From NCBI GenBank assembly GCA_033032865.1, contig JAWHQI010000202.1:3038001-3102000 (forward strand): a stretch of DNA of 64,000 bases. The letters run 5' to 3'. This DNA comes from Dactylorhiza incarnata (lineage: Eukaryota; Streptophyta; Magnoliopsida; Asparagales; Orchidaceae). The notes beneath the pieces are model-generated. The model worked only from the letters and a program-made list of their open reading frames with translations, searched no databases and had not been told where the DNA came from. Position numbers and translations under genes: made by a program. Shown piece by piece: positions 43,797 to 55,673 of the stretch. Every line of letters begins with the position of its first letter. Position 1 is the first letter of the stretch.

Positions 43797-44779
43797 GAGT
43801 GAAACAACCCGAGCCAGCTCAAACAAATGCACTCGGTAAGAGGAAAAGCCTGCACCAGAAGGTAATAGCCAAAACAATCAAAGCCAACCATTTGTCTGCC
43901 ATTGCGGCTCAGATGTGGTGGTTATACATATAATATCATAATACACATATATAAGCATATATGTTTATAAGCGCTTGAGACTAATCAACTCGAGGGAAGA
44001 GCGTCCCACAAAAGAAGGCACTGCGACGGTGGTACATTCCACTAACGCCCACATCCCAACAAACCAACAGGAGTTTTGCGGGGGTGGCTCCAATCCACTC
44101 AAACCAACAACCCAAAAGAGGCACTGTGGTGGTGAATTTTAGCTCACACGTCCAACAGACTCCAACATAGCACCAGAAGCAGTGGTGCATAAACATATAT
44201 ATAAGTATGTATATATATAAGTAAGTAAATAAAACACACAACAAATCAACAGAAAACACTCGGAGCATTAGACAACATAGCATACTTAGCTCATAAATCC
44301 AACATAGCAAACAGAGGAGTGCCAGGCAGGGAAATAGGATTTCAGATTGTTGTAACCACAACTCAAGACGAGAGAATCAATAAGCACCTGGTTCAACAAT
44401 TAATCAATATATCAACATTCAACTTACAACAAGGTCAAAGATTTCAGAAAGCTGACACCATGCAAGGCTTGCTGTCGGAATAAGACGAAGATAAACTCAA
44501 CACGAAGGGCAAACACCAGATCAATACTAACGGTTCATTTGGAAACACTTGGTGAGTCCAAACTTGACACCCAACGAACTTCTCGGAATAGTACGATGAA
44601 TATGGCATGAGAAGACACCATAAATGATCACTAACCAAATACAGAACAACTCAAAGAATAAAGCATAACTTCATCAAAAGTCTCAACAAAAGGGCTTAAA
44701 ATGCTTAATAACATCGCTTAAGAGGCCCGGGAATACCCGGCAAAAGAACATATAAATATATGGGGAAATAATTCAGAAT

Positions 44780-44930
44780 AAGCGAAGAAATCGACAAAAA
44801 ATCTAATCAAAAGTTGACAGGAAAACTTAACAAAAGTTGACGGGAAAAGACTTATATCAAAGTCGACGAGAAGGACTTATATCAAAGTTGACTAGAAGAC
44901 TTCATGTCAAAGTCGACGGGAAATTTTATA
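44780..44930. repeat. AAAGTCGACGGGA-type tandem array in LTR H
   Basis: Five units of about 28 bp carry AAAGT(C/T)GAC(G/T)(G/A)GA and ACTTATATC. Several retain a GTCGAC palindrome. Confidence 0.75.
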
Positions 44931-45276
44931 AAAGAAGAAATAATTGCACGATCTTAGGGCGAGCAAACATTTCTACACCTAGGGAAGTCTTATCAGACTA
45001 CCTGGTAAGTTATAAAAGCTATCCAGATTCCAAGGGTGATGACAGCATGAATCAAGAACCCAGAACACCAATCAAGACCCAAAAAGGGAAACAAAACAAC
45101 CACTAACCTAAAATCAACAGGTTAGGCAGACAAGCAAGAATAAAGGATTGAAATGAAGGACTTTCAATAACCAAGCAAAATCAAGCCAAGGACTACTACT
45201 ACTTGAAGGACACAACAGACAAGAGACCCTAGCATAACTAAGCTTCAGGAAACAAAGTCATTAAGGAGAAGGACTG

Positions 45277-45285
45277 TTATTTATA
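45277..45285 (-). promoter_or_regulatory. TATA box of LTR H
   Basis: The plus strand TTATTTATAGCCC gives GGGCTATAAATAA on the minus strand. It is a good core promoter match in the middle of the LTR. Confidence 0.55.
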
Positions 45286-45534
45286 GCCCACAACCACTAA
45301 GAAAGAAAAAAAATCTTTACATTCAACCAGATTGCTAAGACAGTGAGGAGGAAGCATTACCCTTCACTGAGAACGTTAACACAAAAAAATTACAAGGAAG
45401 ACTGAGTCTGGAAGGGTTTAAAATACTCATAAATAAAAGGCAGATTATACAGAAAACCAGGGAGTTAGCAAACCGCCATATCTATAGCCAATTATATATA
45501 CCCAAGAGATAGCAAACCCTCCATATCCTTAGCC

Positions 45535-45538
<4 letters not shown>

Positions 45539-45592
<54 letters not shown>
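45539..45592. repeat. (TA)n microsatellite
   Basis: More than 25 TA units are uninterrupted within LTR H. Shorter TA tracts recur at 46560-46620. Confidence 0.95.
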
Positions 45593-45595
<3 letters not shown>

Positions 45596-45734
45596 GGAGC
45601 TATCAAAAACCCTCCTTACTTTTAGCTAATTATATGTGGAATATGCAGAATTTAGCAAGTAACATAATCAGGAACTAGCCAAAATGAACCAAGCATACAA
45701 TTTTGTTAGCATGAATCCAGGAATTTTGTTAGCA

Positions 45735-46270
45735 TAAACCAGGGCCACCAGCCCATAATTCCCCACAAAAGAACCCTTCTAATAATGCAATCCGGGAAGG
45801 ATAAACCACGCAGCCACAAACCCCCATTTACTCCAAAAAGAAAAGAATAATCCTAATAGTGAAATTCCTGGAAGGGTAAACCAACAACCACCAGCCCCCA
45901 TATCCAAAAGAAACAAAAGAGACATTTTTATTTATGCAATCTGGAAGGATAAACCAGCAGCCACCAACCTGATTTCCCCAAAACAAGCAAAGAATATCTC
46001 AAATAATGAGATTCCTGGAAGGATAAACCAATAGCCACCAGCCCCCAATTTCCCGTAAAAAGAACAAAAGGAACATTTCTCATAATGCAAAATACTAGAA
46101 GGATAAACCAGCAGCCACAATCCCGATTTCCCCAAAACAAAAAAAATCGACACATTTCTAATAATGTAACCTAGGAGGATAAACCAAAGCCACAGTCCAG
46201 ATTTTTCCCAAAACAGAATAAAGGAAGCTTTTCTAATGATGCAACCTTGGAGCATAAACCAAACAACCAC
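45735..46270. repeat. 76-bp tandem repeats in LTR H
   Basis: GGATAAACCA(G/A)CAGCCAC and neighbours recur at about 45797, 45873, 45946, 46020, 46100, 46174 and 46252, an average spacing near 76 bp. Each unit holds a T/A-rich half and an AACC-rich half. Confidence 0.85.
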
Positions 46271-48012
46271 AATAATCCAAAAGGAAGGGATTAAGGAGAA
46301 GGGGGGGGGGGGGGAGTTTTCTTGACTCACATCAATGGCGACCCACCGGATCGCGATAAGCAGGGAAGGAGCTGCCCGGATCCTTAGCCCCGACGACGAA
46401 CACAAGCCCCGACAATGACGATCCTACCTCCTCCGACAGTTCCGGTGCCGCTCGACACCGATCCGACGCAAACCCTACCCTCGACTTGCCGGTGCTCCAC
46501 GGGACATGGAGGAAAATGAATTTTGGCTTTTGATATCACCTCAGCATATGCATATAAACTTATATATATATCTTTTATTTATAACTTATATATATATAAC
46601 TTATATATATATATATACATTTAATTGTATATATCACCCTACATATAAACCTCCCTATATGAATACATGATTGCATACATTTACCTATACATGTTTATGA
46701 ATCTCCATGCAAGCATATATATATATTTCTATATATTTACCTGTATATGAACTTTTATACATGTATATATATGCTTGTATATATGTCTCAACCTAGAATA
46801 AACTCACTGGATGACGATGACGTTCCCCAAAAGATAATGCCCCCTCGCATTAACACTACGTAATGATTAACCTAACATTTTAACCACTATCATCCCCCGC
46901 ATACCCGCTTAGATTAATAATAAGAGAAAACCTGGTGCGTTATAGCTGTCATTTTGGATCTCTCTCTCATGGCCCACTGTGCTCAAGACCGTTCTCCAAC
47001 GGCTTAATTATCGCCTCAAATGGAAAGGAACATTCAAGAAGACAAAAAAGGTTTCTTGGAAAGGGACATTACATTTGGTGGACAGGTCGAGAATTAAAAG
47101 AGGAAAGGAAGAGCTATTGTCCAATGATTTGCCTTTTCAGGACATTCCAGAAGAGGAAAGGAAGTCAAACCAAATAGAGGGACAATAAATAAGATGATTG
47201 GAGAGAGAAACAGAGAACATTCATTACATTTTCTAACGGCTATTATCTAGGGCTTCCTCCTTCTTTTTCTTCCTCGTGGAACCCTAATAGTGAGAAATAC
47301 AGTGAAAAACAAAACATGCTCTATCTCCCTTAGAACAGAACAACTGAAGGCTGCTCTTCATCAATATCACATAATGGCCAGATTTCAATCAGAAGTAAGA
47401 GAAAGGATCTGACAATCATAGCTCCTGCAAATCATCACAATCATAAGCAGGAGTTCATCATCAGCAGATCCGGTGAAAGAATATAGAAGCTGATCTTGAG
47501 ACAGTCTTCAAAAGAATTCTGAAAACAGAATTCTTCTTCCTCCTCCCTCTTCTTTCTCCTTCTAATTCTCAACTATAAAACATCTTTTAGAATCCCTCTT
47601 TCAAAGGATTTAGTGGTTCAAGATCTACTTATCAAAAGATCTGTGGTTCAAGATCTCCTTATCAAAAGATCCATCGTACAAGATCTCCATATCAAAAGAT
47701 CTTTGGTTCAAGAGTATCCTTATCAAAAGACTCGGGCACAGGTGGTGCATTCCTACCAGGTGGTAGAAGAGAGGACTACCCACATTTAGGGGAACCTCTA
47801 TAAAATCTCTTCTGTTTGTGTTATGCTTTTCTATGCTGTCCCAATTCTTCTCTTCAACATTTTATTTCTTGCACTATATTATTCTGCCTGTAATTTTTTT
47901 TGAGCATAATTCCTTAATTTATTTTATTGTGTACACAGTTAGGATAGAAATATTTTAAATCTCTATTCACCCCCTCTATAGGTTTCTCAGAGGCACACAG
48001 TGCAATTTCAAT

Positions 48013-48023
48013 TGGTATCAGAG
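48013..48023 (+). other. Primer binding site of element E (initiator tRNA-Met type)
   Basis: TGGTATCAGAG, two bases after the LTR end, matches the primer-site consensus except that its last base C is G here. Confidence 0.85.
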
Positions 48024-48050
48024 GGAGGTTGATCAATAAAAGGTTAACAC

Positions 48051-50242
48051 CATGATCAAAAAGACCTCCCACTCTTATCTCTTTATTTCAAATTCATTTT
48101 ACAAAGAAAATGATTTTTAAGGATTATGCCTCAACAAGACCTCCAATGTGTAACTTAAATAAGTTCACACTCTAGAATGCTAGAATAAAACTGTATGTGA
48201 ATTTTATTGATGAGGAAATTTTCAATGTCATCCTCCCAGGTCCTCCTGTCCCAATAAGGAAAGACACTAGTGGAAAGGTCATACAAACTTCATTCCCTAG
48301 ATCAGAATGGGTTGAGAATGAGAAGAAGGTCTAGGCATGTGATGCCAAGGCCATGAACATTCTGGTCTCAACCATGTCTGGTGACATATTCCAAAAAGTT
48401 GCAGACTGCAACTCTATCAAGGAGATCTGTGATTCTCTGACCAGACTAGTTGAGGGGAGCTCAGATGAAAGGAAGGACAAAAAGTCACTTCTCATATCCC
48501 TATATGAGAACTTCAAGAAAAAGGCTGAAGAAAGCATAACAGAAATATATGACAGATTCAGCCTCATCATAAATGAGCTGAGAGGGCTTGACAAGGAAAT
48601 TTCCCTGACTAAAATTAATTACAAGCTCCTCATGTGCTTCCCAAGCATATGGGACTCTAGAATCTGGGCTATTAGAGATTCTAGATGCCTCAGAGAAATT
48701 TGAAATGATGCTCTGCTGGGAAAGCTCAAGTCCTATGAGCTCTTACTGAAAAGCAGGGCTGAGTCAGAGGTTTAAGAGAGAATATCTACTCCTAAAGAAA
48801 GGACTCTTGCATTAAAGACTGCTGAAGCAGAGTCCTCCACCACTGAAGATGAAATGTTCAATCTCTTGGGAAATAGATTCAAAAAGTGGGTTAGATCAGA
48901 GGACTCTAGAAGGAAAGAAAGGAGTTCCCGCAAACCAAGGTATGACAAAACTCCTAAATAGAAGATTATCTGTTTCTCTTGCAGAAAACAAGGACACCTC
49001 TCTACTGAATGCCCTGAGGAAGAAAAGAACAAGAACATCAAGCAGAGGGAGGAGCTCAAGAAGCAACCCTTCAGGAGGAAGGACAAGAAGAGAGGAAAAG
49101 GTTTCATTGCTGAAACTTGGAGTGATTCAGACTCTGAATCAAGCTCCTCCTTATCTGACGATGATAAAGAAGGTGGACCAGAAGAAGCCTACTTAATGGA
49201 TCTGTCAAATTCAACTAATGAAACTGAGGTAAGCATCTTTGAAGACTTTGGCTTTTCTTCAGAAGATTTTAAAGAATGTTTCAAGGAATTTTGTCAAGAC
49301 TATATTAACAACCAAAAGGAACTTAATATTATCAGAACAGAACTAGAATACCTTAAGCAAGAATGTTTATTCACAGTCAATTATGCTCTAAGAGGTGAAT
49401 TATTTAGAAAAGAAAAAGAAATATACTTATTAGATATAGAAAATTTAGACCTAAAGAAAGAACTCTCAAAGACAAAAGCCTTTGAGGACTCCCTAAATAG
49501 AAGGAGTCAAAAGATCAAAGATATCTCACAAAATCTCTCCAAGAGATTTGATCATCTTGACCAAGAATCACAACCATACACTAGCACCCAGATCCCTAGC
49601 AAACGTGCTTGGGAAAAACATGTAGCATCATTTAGGTCTAGCCTTAATAATAGTTTAAAATCATGTGAAGATCATAATAACCCTAACAAACTCACCATAT
49701 TTAATTGGGTAAACATTAGTGATCAACCAGGAATCTTAGGCAACATCCCTTAGAAAGATCAAATGAAAATCTTAATGATAAGAGTCATACGTCGAATAAA
49801 ACTCAACGCAATTTTAAGAATGCATCGAATGGAATTCGACGGAATCCAGCATAAGCGTCGACATCATTTCGAAGCAACTATGTGGGCACGTCGAATTAAA
49901 CTCAACGCAACCAATACCATTCCTCGAATGACTATCGAATGGGACTATGCAGGTACGTCGAATTCCATTCGACGCAACTCTAAAAATGCGTCGATTTCCT
50001 CTCGACGCATATTTTCTGCACAAAATTACCAAACCTCAAAACCTCTTTCTACTTATATTCCTAGATGTTTTTGCTGTTCTAAACTAGGACATATTGCTAA
50101 ACATTGCTGGCATAATAATGCAACACTTCTTCACCTAGGGGGAACAGTGGAAGACAATCTCATTCTTCCATGTCTCCATATGATGATAGAAGAAAGAGAC
50201 CCCAGCATGAGAGGGTCTATACTAATGTTTAATTCAATGTAG
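48051..50242 (+). pseudogene. gag with two zinc knuckles and an in-frame TCGA array (element E)
   Basis: The N-terminal part shows stops near 48110-48340. The capsid-like domain is then open (48353-48703), with KVADCNSIKEICDSL and ITEIYDRFSLIINELR. The first knuckle, CFSCRKQGHLSTEC, is at 48971-49012. A long acidic and coiled-coil region follows (49196-49753). The second knuckle, CFCCSKLGHIAKHC, is at 50066-50107. Between them, 49790-50012 is a TCGA-rich repeat array read in the same frame without stops. Two knuckles and a long coiled coil are usual for SIRE gag. Stops at about 48701, 48774 and 48958 inactivate it. Confidence 0.8.
49790..50012. repeat. TCGA array within the gag coding region of E
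   Basis: CGTCGAAT, CATCGAATGG, ATTCGACG and CTCGACGC words recur about twelve times. The array begins and ends inside gag, between the coiled coil and the second knuckle, and stays open in the gag frame. Confidence 0.8.
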
Positions 50243-50640
50243 AGGGAAGACTGTTCAACCACAAACCAACAGTGGTATCTGGACAGTGGCTGCTCCATGT
50301 ATATGACTGGAGCAAAATATTTGCTGGAGAATTTCAAGGCCAAGGAAGGGCCTAAGGTATTTTTTGGGAACTCTCACTCTGGTCAAACCAAAGGATATGG
50401 TTTGCTCAGGATTGGAGAAATTTCCTTTTCTAATGTAGCTTATGTTGAAGGACTTCAACATAATCTGATTAGCATTAGCCAGTTGTGTGATGGTGAATAC
50501 AAAGTTGTATTCACTAAGTCTTTGTGTCATATAGTTAGCTCTAAGACTGATCAAATAGTTTTGACTGGCCTCAGAAAAGGTAAGGTCTATGTTGTTGACC
50601 TTGAGTACACAAAGTCTGAGATCTGCTTGTTTAATTCCTA
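50243..50640 (+). pseudogene. Aspartic protease region (element E)
   Basis: A stop near 50240 separates it from gag, as can occur in SIRE-type elements where read-through is proposed, or it may be decay. The active site reads YLDSGCS, with the DSG triad intact (Asp codon at 50282-50284). Landmarks FSNVAYVEGLQHNLISISQ and LRKGKVYVVDL follow. A stop at about 50641 ends the frame before the pre-integrase domain. The protease core seems undamaged, but its context is broken. Confidence 0.8.
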
Positions 50641-51405
50641 ATTAGAAAATAGTGAGCTGTGGCATAGAAGACTTAGTCACCTTAATTTTAAGACCATTGC
50701 CAAACTTTCCAAACTCAACCTAGTCAGGGGTTTACCAATTGGTAAATTCAATAAAGACCACCCCTGTAGAGCCTGCCAACTAGGAAAGCAGATTAAAGAT
50801 TCATTCAAACCAATTGGTAAGAATGATTCTCCTAGAATCCTATACCTGTTGCACATGGACCTATTGTGTCCTATCTCCACTCAATGCTTAGTAGGTAAGG
50901 CTTACACTATAGTCATAGTTGATGATTTTTCTAGGTTCAGCTAGGTATTCATTCTAAAAGCTAAGTCTGACATCTTCAAGATCCTCTCAATATTCATTAG
51001 ACGGATTCAATCTGAATTCAACACTCAAGTTGCTGTGATCAGAAGTGATCATGGCACTGAGTTTGAAAATTAGTTAATGTGTAGATTCTGTGAGGATGAA
51101 GGGATAAGACAAAGCTTTTCAGCTCCTAGAATCCCCCAACAAAATCGGGTGGCTGAAAGGAAAAATAGAACCCAAATTGAATCAGGAAGGACATTATTGG
51201 CTGAGTCCAACTTGCCTAAGTCCTTTTGTGCTGAGGCAGTAAATACTGCCAACTATGTTTTGAATAGGATTCTCATTTACAAGACTCAGTTGAAGACTCC
51301 CAATGAGTTATTGAAGGGAAAGGCACCTATAGTCACTTACTTTAGAATCTTTCGGTGTACTTGCTTTTATCCTCAACGATGGGAAAAGTCATCTTGCCAA
51401 ATTTG
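50641..51405 (+). pseudogene. Pre-integrase and integrase (element E)
   Basis: The HHCC domain is readable as LWHRRLSHLNF and CRACQLGKQ. The core shows VIVDDFSRF (first Asp, followed by a stop in place of Trp near 50943), IRSDHGTEFEN (second Asp, then a stop near 51073), and PQQNRVAERKN (Glu). The C-terminal part continues with SFCAEAVNTANYVLNR and KAPIVTYFRIFRC, then loses frame at about 51400. All three catalytic acids remain, but at least two stops and one frameshift kill the gene. Confidence 0.83.
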
Positions 51406-51960
51406 ACAAGAAGGATGATGATTGGATATTCTTGGAATATTCCTCATCAAGCAAGGCCTATAGGTTCTTCAATAAAGGCTCTCTCAAAATTGAGGAGTCC
51501 GTGCATATGGTCTTTGATGAAACTAACCTATTTTACAAAGGGAAGGAAACTTCCACCATTCCTATTCTGCAGGAAGAAGACCAGCTAGCAGATCAAGTTG
51601 AAAGGATGAGCTTAGTGGACCATCCATCTTGTATGTTAGGAAAAGGTACAATAGGAGATTAACACTGACTCAAGTGAAGATTCTGCTGCAGATGAAGAGC
51701 AAACTGCAACACCTGGGTTACCAGCCACATACATCATTCCAGTAAATTAGGATGCAGCTCACACTATCACTGAGTAAGTGACATCTCAGGAAGAAGAGAA
51801 TCTCCTAGATCACTCAACCAGATCCCGGATGACTCAAAAGGATCAACCTCCAACTCAAGTAACATGAGACATGACAGTAGGATTCAAGACAAGGAAACAA
51901 CTCACAAGTGAGACAATGCTGCAATGTTTCCAGTCATAATATGAACCCAAGAAGTTTGAA
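51406..51960 (+). pseudogene. Integrase tail and linker to RT (element E)
   Basis: After the frameshift, 51432-51662 reads EYSSSSKAYRFFNKGSLKIEE and VHMVFDETN, the usual integrase tail of SIRE-type elements. A variable acidic linker follows with several stops (near 51660, 51748, 51775, 51866). No further domain is expected here. Confidence 0.7.
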
Positions 51961-53154
51961 GAAGCAGACAGTGACCCTCACTAGATACCTACTATGCAAG
52001 AGGAACTGACACAGTTTGAAAGGAAGAAGGTCTGGACATTGGTTGAAAGACCAAGGAATTACGCAGTCATTGGAACCAAGTGGGTATTCAAAAATAAAAT
52101 GGACTCAACAGGAGTAATATTTAGGAATAAGGCCAGACTAGTGGCTTAAGGGTACAGACAAGAGGAGGGAATTGACTTTAACCAACCATTTGCTCCAGTA
52201 GCAAGGTTGGAGACCATTAGAATATTCCTGGCATACGCTGCCCATATGAAGATCAAAGTCTATCAGATGGATATAAATAGTGCTTTCCTCAAGGGAACTC
52301 TTCAAGAATAAGTGTATGTGGAGCAGCCACCAGGTTTTGTCAATCCAACTTTTCCATCTTATGTGTATAGGCTAGATAAAGCACTATATGGCCTCAAGCA
52401 AGCTCCAAGAGCTTTGTATGAGACCTTATCCACTTTTCATCTTGAACACTCCTTTGAAAGAGGGAAAGTGGATAAAACACTTTTCACAAGAGTACATAAA
52501 AATCAGCTATTACTTGTACAAATATATGTAGATAACATCATATTTGCATCTACTGATCAATCTCTCTACAAAAGGTTTGCGTACCTAATGCAGTCAAGAT
52601 TTGAAATGAGTAGCATTGGAGAATTATCCTATTTTCTTGGTCTTCAAGTAAAACAAAATGCATATGGCATTTTCATATCTCAATCCAAATATACCAAAGA
52701 ACTCATCAAGATATTTGGGATGGAAAATGCCTCTGTCATGAGAACTCCCAGGGTTACCAATGCTATTTTGGATAGAGATGAAAAAGGTAAGTCCTTTGAT
52801 CAAAAGACTTATAGAGCAGCCATTGGCTCTCTTCTCTACCTAACAGCTAGCAGACCTAATAAAATGTTTGTTACCTATATCTGTGCAAAATTTCAGGATG
52901 ACCAAAAGGAATCCCACATGAGTTCTATCAAAAGAATTCTCAGATATCTGAAGGGTACTCCTGAGCATGGTTTATGGTATCCATCTGAATCTGGATTTGA
53001 ATTATTTGGTTATTCTGATGCAGATTATGCTGGATGCAGGATGGATAGAAAAAGCACTTCAGGAACATGTCCATTTCTGGGTGCTAGACTGGTCTCATGG
53101 TTTAGCAAAAGCAAACCACAATCTCCACTTCTACAGCTGAAGCTGAGTATATAG
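51961..53154 (+). pseudogene. Reverse transcriptase and RNase H start (element E)
   Basis: RT begins with WTLVERPRN and GTKWVFKNKMDS. A stop replaces a residue in RLVA*GY (near 52148), and another lies at 52309. From 52312 it is open for 280 codons: YVEQPPGFVNP, ALYGLKQAPRALYE, the catalytic box, ELSYFLGLQVKQ, IGSLLYLTASRPN, and into RNase H with GYSDADYAG. The catalytic YVDD reads YVDN (52525-52536), so polymerase activity would be lost. A frameshift at about 53140 breaks RNase H. Confidence 0.88.
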
Positions 53155-53471
53155 CTACAGGAAGCTGCTGTTCACAAATTTTGTGGTTGCAAAATCAGTT
53201 GTTGGATTACAACTTTTCCTTTGACCATTCCATTATCTATTGTGATAGTTCAAGTGCCATTTCAATTGCTTCCAATGTTTTTCTTCACAGCAAAACTAAG
53301 AACATAGAGATAAGGCACCATTTTCTCAGAGACAATTTAGAGAAGGGGATGATCAACCTTCAATACATATCTACTGACACTCAAAGGGCTGACATCTTCA
53401 CTAAGCCTCTTGATGAAAGTAAGCACAAGTTCTTCATCAATGCACTGGGTTTTCTTGATGGAGCTTTGTAG
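53155..53471 (+). pseudogene. RNase H, C-terminal half (element E)
   Basis: The frame continues with LWLQNQLLDYNF, IIYCDSSSAISIASN (catalytic Asp present), KTKNIEIRHHFLRDN and RADIFTKPLDESKHKFF, and ends at the natural stop of copia pol. RNase H removes RNA from the hybrid during reverse transcription. It is separated from the first half by one frameshift. Confidence 0.85.
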
Positions 53472-53565
53472 GTCCCCCTTATTATGTATAAAGATCTATT
53501 TTCTATAGAAAATTATTGCTGGGAAAAACAGCAAGGATTTTAAAGAACATCATAACTATTTATTT

Positions 53566-53770
53566 AGAGCTGCGTCGAATTCAAATCGACGTACCATCGA
53601 TTTCCACTTGACGTCAGCTTTGAGAGCTCTCTGGGATGGTTCATTCAAATTGCACTGACATAGCGTCGAATTCTTATCGACACTTATGTCGACATCATCA
53701 TAGATGAATATATTTCGAAGCAACGTTGACTTTAACTCGACGCTTCGTCGATTTGACAGATCGCGTGCAT
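53566..53770. repeat. TCGA array after pol in element E
   Basis: GCGTCGAATTC, AATCGACG, CATCGATTTCC, CTCGACGC and TCGTCGATTT recur in the 500-bp gap between pol and the extra ORF. It is a third location of this word type in the same element, besides the LTRs and gag. Confidence 0.75.
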
Positions 53771-53969
53771 TGAAATGTTTTGGCGCGTTGAATTCTGCAC
53801 TTTTCAACGTTGCTTTGAATAAAACCCTAAGTTGCGATGATTCATCTACTCAAAGCAACTTATGCGCTTGATTCTATTGTGCTTTTCGAATTTTCTCCCT
53901 ATTGCTCTCTTCCATTTTCCTCTCTTCATTTCTCTCTCTTGTTTTAGTGCAGGTACCCTCAAGATCTCA

Positions 53970-55485
53970 ATGGCATCTCCATCGCTTCAACAAGATGTTA
54001 TTGAAGCAGTCAATCTTTCTCTCGAAATAGTGTAATCAAAGTTTAGCTCTCCATATCTTGATTTCTCCAAGGCATGTTATCGCAAACTGCGTGGCCAACA
54101 CAGAAGGTTGCAAGATCTTTCATCAGAAATCAAGGCCATTGATGTGGAATTGAGACTAGCTGTTGTGCCTGCAGTTGTCTTTATATCTTTTTTCAATGAT
54201 ATAAAGTAGGGGGAGAAATGTTTCAGCAGGCAGCTTCCTGAAGGCTCAGTGTACACAACAATAATTCCTCTTTCCTTTATTTCTGAAGCGGAGCCATCTA
54301 TTTCATCCTAGCTATGGCTTCAAGATTCTGCATCTCAGGGGGTGTCAATCCTTTCAAGGATCCTACCACCAGCACAGGGGGAGTCCTCAATTCAGGGGGA
54401 GATCCATTTAATCTCAGATGATCAGGTTTACTTAAAGACTCTGCAAGAGTTCCAGGTAGACACCGAAAGACCCATCCCTAATGCACTTGCATTCAGGGTG
54501 TCTTCTGAAGATTCCTCAACAACACCTTCTCCAGTCAAGGTGGATGATCAGGTTCCAGATAAGTTTTAACCCTCGGCTCAGTTTCCACCTCTAGCTCAGC
54601 TTCCACCTCTAGCTCAGCTTCCATCTCCACCTGCTCCAATTTCCAAGCCAATTCTTCCAACACCTATCTTCAGCGCAAGACCTCCATATAGAGGGAAAGG
54701 AAGTTGGGGCAGAGGGAAGCTACCTATTTGGGAATGGTATTCAAAAGAGGAAAGAAAGGAATACAAGAAAAATAAATCATTTCACAAAAAATATGAGAGG
54801 ATTGAATTTTCAGAGAATATAATGAATACCTACACTGATCCAAAGCTTTACAAAGCTCTAGAGGACATTGGAGATAGAGACAGATATGAGTATGAAGCAG
54901 CTCAAAAGGAAATTGAGGAAAAGAGAAAAAGGTTTACTGATATTCTGCAAAGAGGAAAAGAAGTTGTTGAATAAGAGGAGCTGGCAAAAGCAATCCCCAT
55001 CAAAACCTCCTTGTTTGACCCCACTAAGTATATACAAAAAATCCTCAAGCTAAGATGTTGGAAGAAATAGGCCAACTTCACAGAAGGTGTGTTGGATGTA
55101 TTCCATCGGATACAGAGGAGCCACCTCAGAAGAAAAAGAAAGGAGAACAACTTCCTGTGAAGAAGAAGAAGATAATGTTCAAAACTGCTTCAGTCTTTGG
55201 TAAACCTCAATCAACCTTTCTTGTACCAAAACTTGATGGGACTCAGAGTCAAATGATCTAGAGTTGGAAGTCATAGTCATGTTGACAGCAAAAGTTCTTG
55301 ATCTAGGTTTCACTTTAAAAGATGTTTCCCCTGAAACAGAAAGTGTCACGGAGAAGCTGTTCAAAGGTCATGAAAGAATCCAAAAGAATCCAGAGAAGGC
55401 AATTCATTCAAACTTCAAGTATGTGGAAAGAAAATTCAGAAAGGTCTATGAGGACTTATCTACTTTTCTGAAAGGAAGGAAGTAG
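53970..55485 (+). pseudogene. Extra ORF after pol (SIRE-type third ORF)
   Basis: A frame starting ATGGCATCTCC at 53970 continues through several stops and shifts to about 55485. Visible parts are an N-terminal QQDVIEAVNLSLEIV, a Ser/Pro-rich middle, a tandem PPLAQL repeat (54573-54640), a basic charged stretch (KEERKEYKKNKSFHKKYE), a coiled-coil-like segment (54868-54975), and a C-terminal region with FKYVERKFRKVYEDL. SIRE/Maximus elements often carry an additional, sometimes called env-like, ORF here. I see no signal peptide or clear membrane segment, so an envelope role is not supported. Its function is unknown. Confidence 0.6.
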
Positions 55486-55660
55486 ATGTATTCTTGGGTA
55501 ATCTCTGATAAACTCCTGTGAAAATTAATCAGACGGATTTATGTTTACTAGTTCAATCCAGTTATTTATTCTATGTCTATATTGTCTTGTCTGTATTTTT
55601 TGTTTGTGTAAAAGGAATGTGTAAAATTACTTTAATCAATCTATAAAATTTGTTAAGATA

Positions 55661-55672
55661 AATAGGGGGAGA
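55661..55672 (+). other. Polypurine tract of element E
   Basis: AATAGGGGGAGA lies immediately before the 3' LTR start at 55674. It primes plus-strand synthesis and matches the usual SIRE tract. Confidence 0.85.
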
Positions 55673-55673
55673 T

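Larger units (their letters stand above)
43800..46944 (-). mobile_element. Gypsy-type solo LTR H inside the E 5' LTR
   Basis: On the minus strand it starts TATAACGCACCAGG (probably once TGTAACGCACC) and ends CTCGGGTTGTTTCA; about 3.1 kb. A TATA box lies at 45277-45285. A 76-bp tandem array (45735-46270) lies upstream of it and a TCGA-type array (44780-44930) downstream. There is no coding region. No target duplication is visible, because part of the E LTR was deleted at the right join. Confidence 0.6.
43228..48010 (+). repeat. 5' LTR of element E, split by insertion H
   Basis: The parts 43228-43799 and 46945-48010 match 55674-57370. A TATA box is at 47572-47579 (TATAAAAC). About 53 bp of LTR are missing at the H join. 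It ends GCAATTTCA before the primer site. Confidence 0.85.

Noticed and set aside
43981..44361. 126-codon hydrophobic minus-strand frame, possible membrane protein
   Set aside because: Lies in LTR H downstream of its TATA box, rich in TA repeats; no family resemblance.
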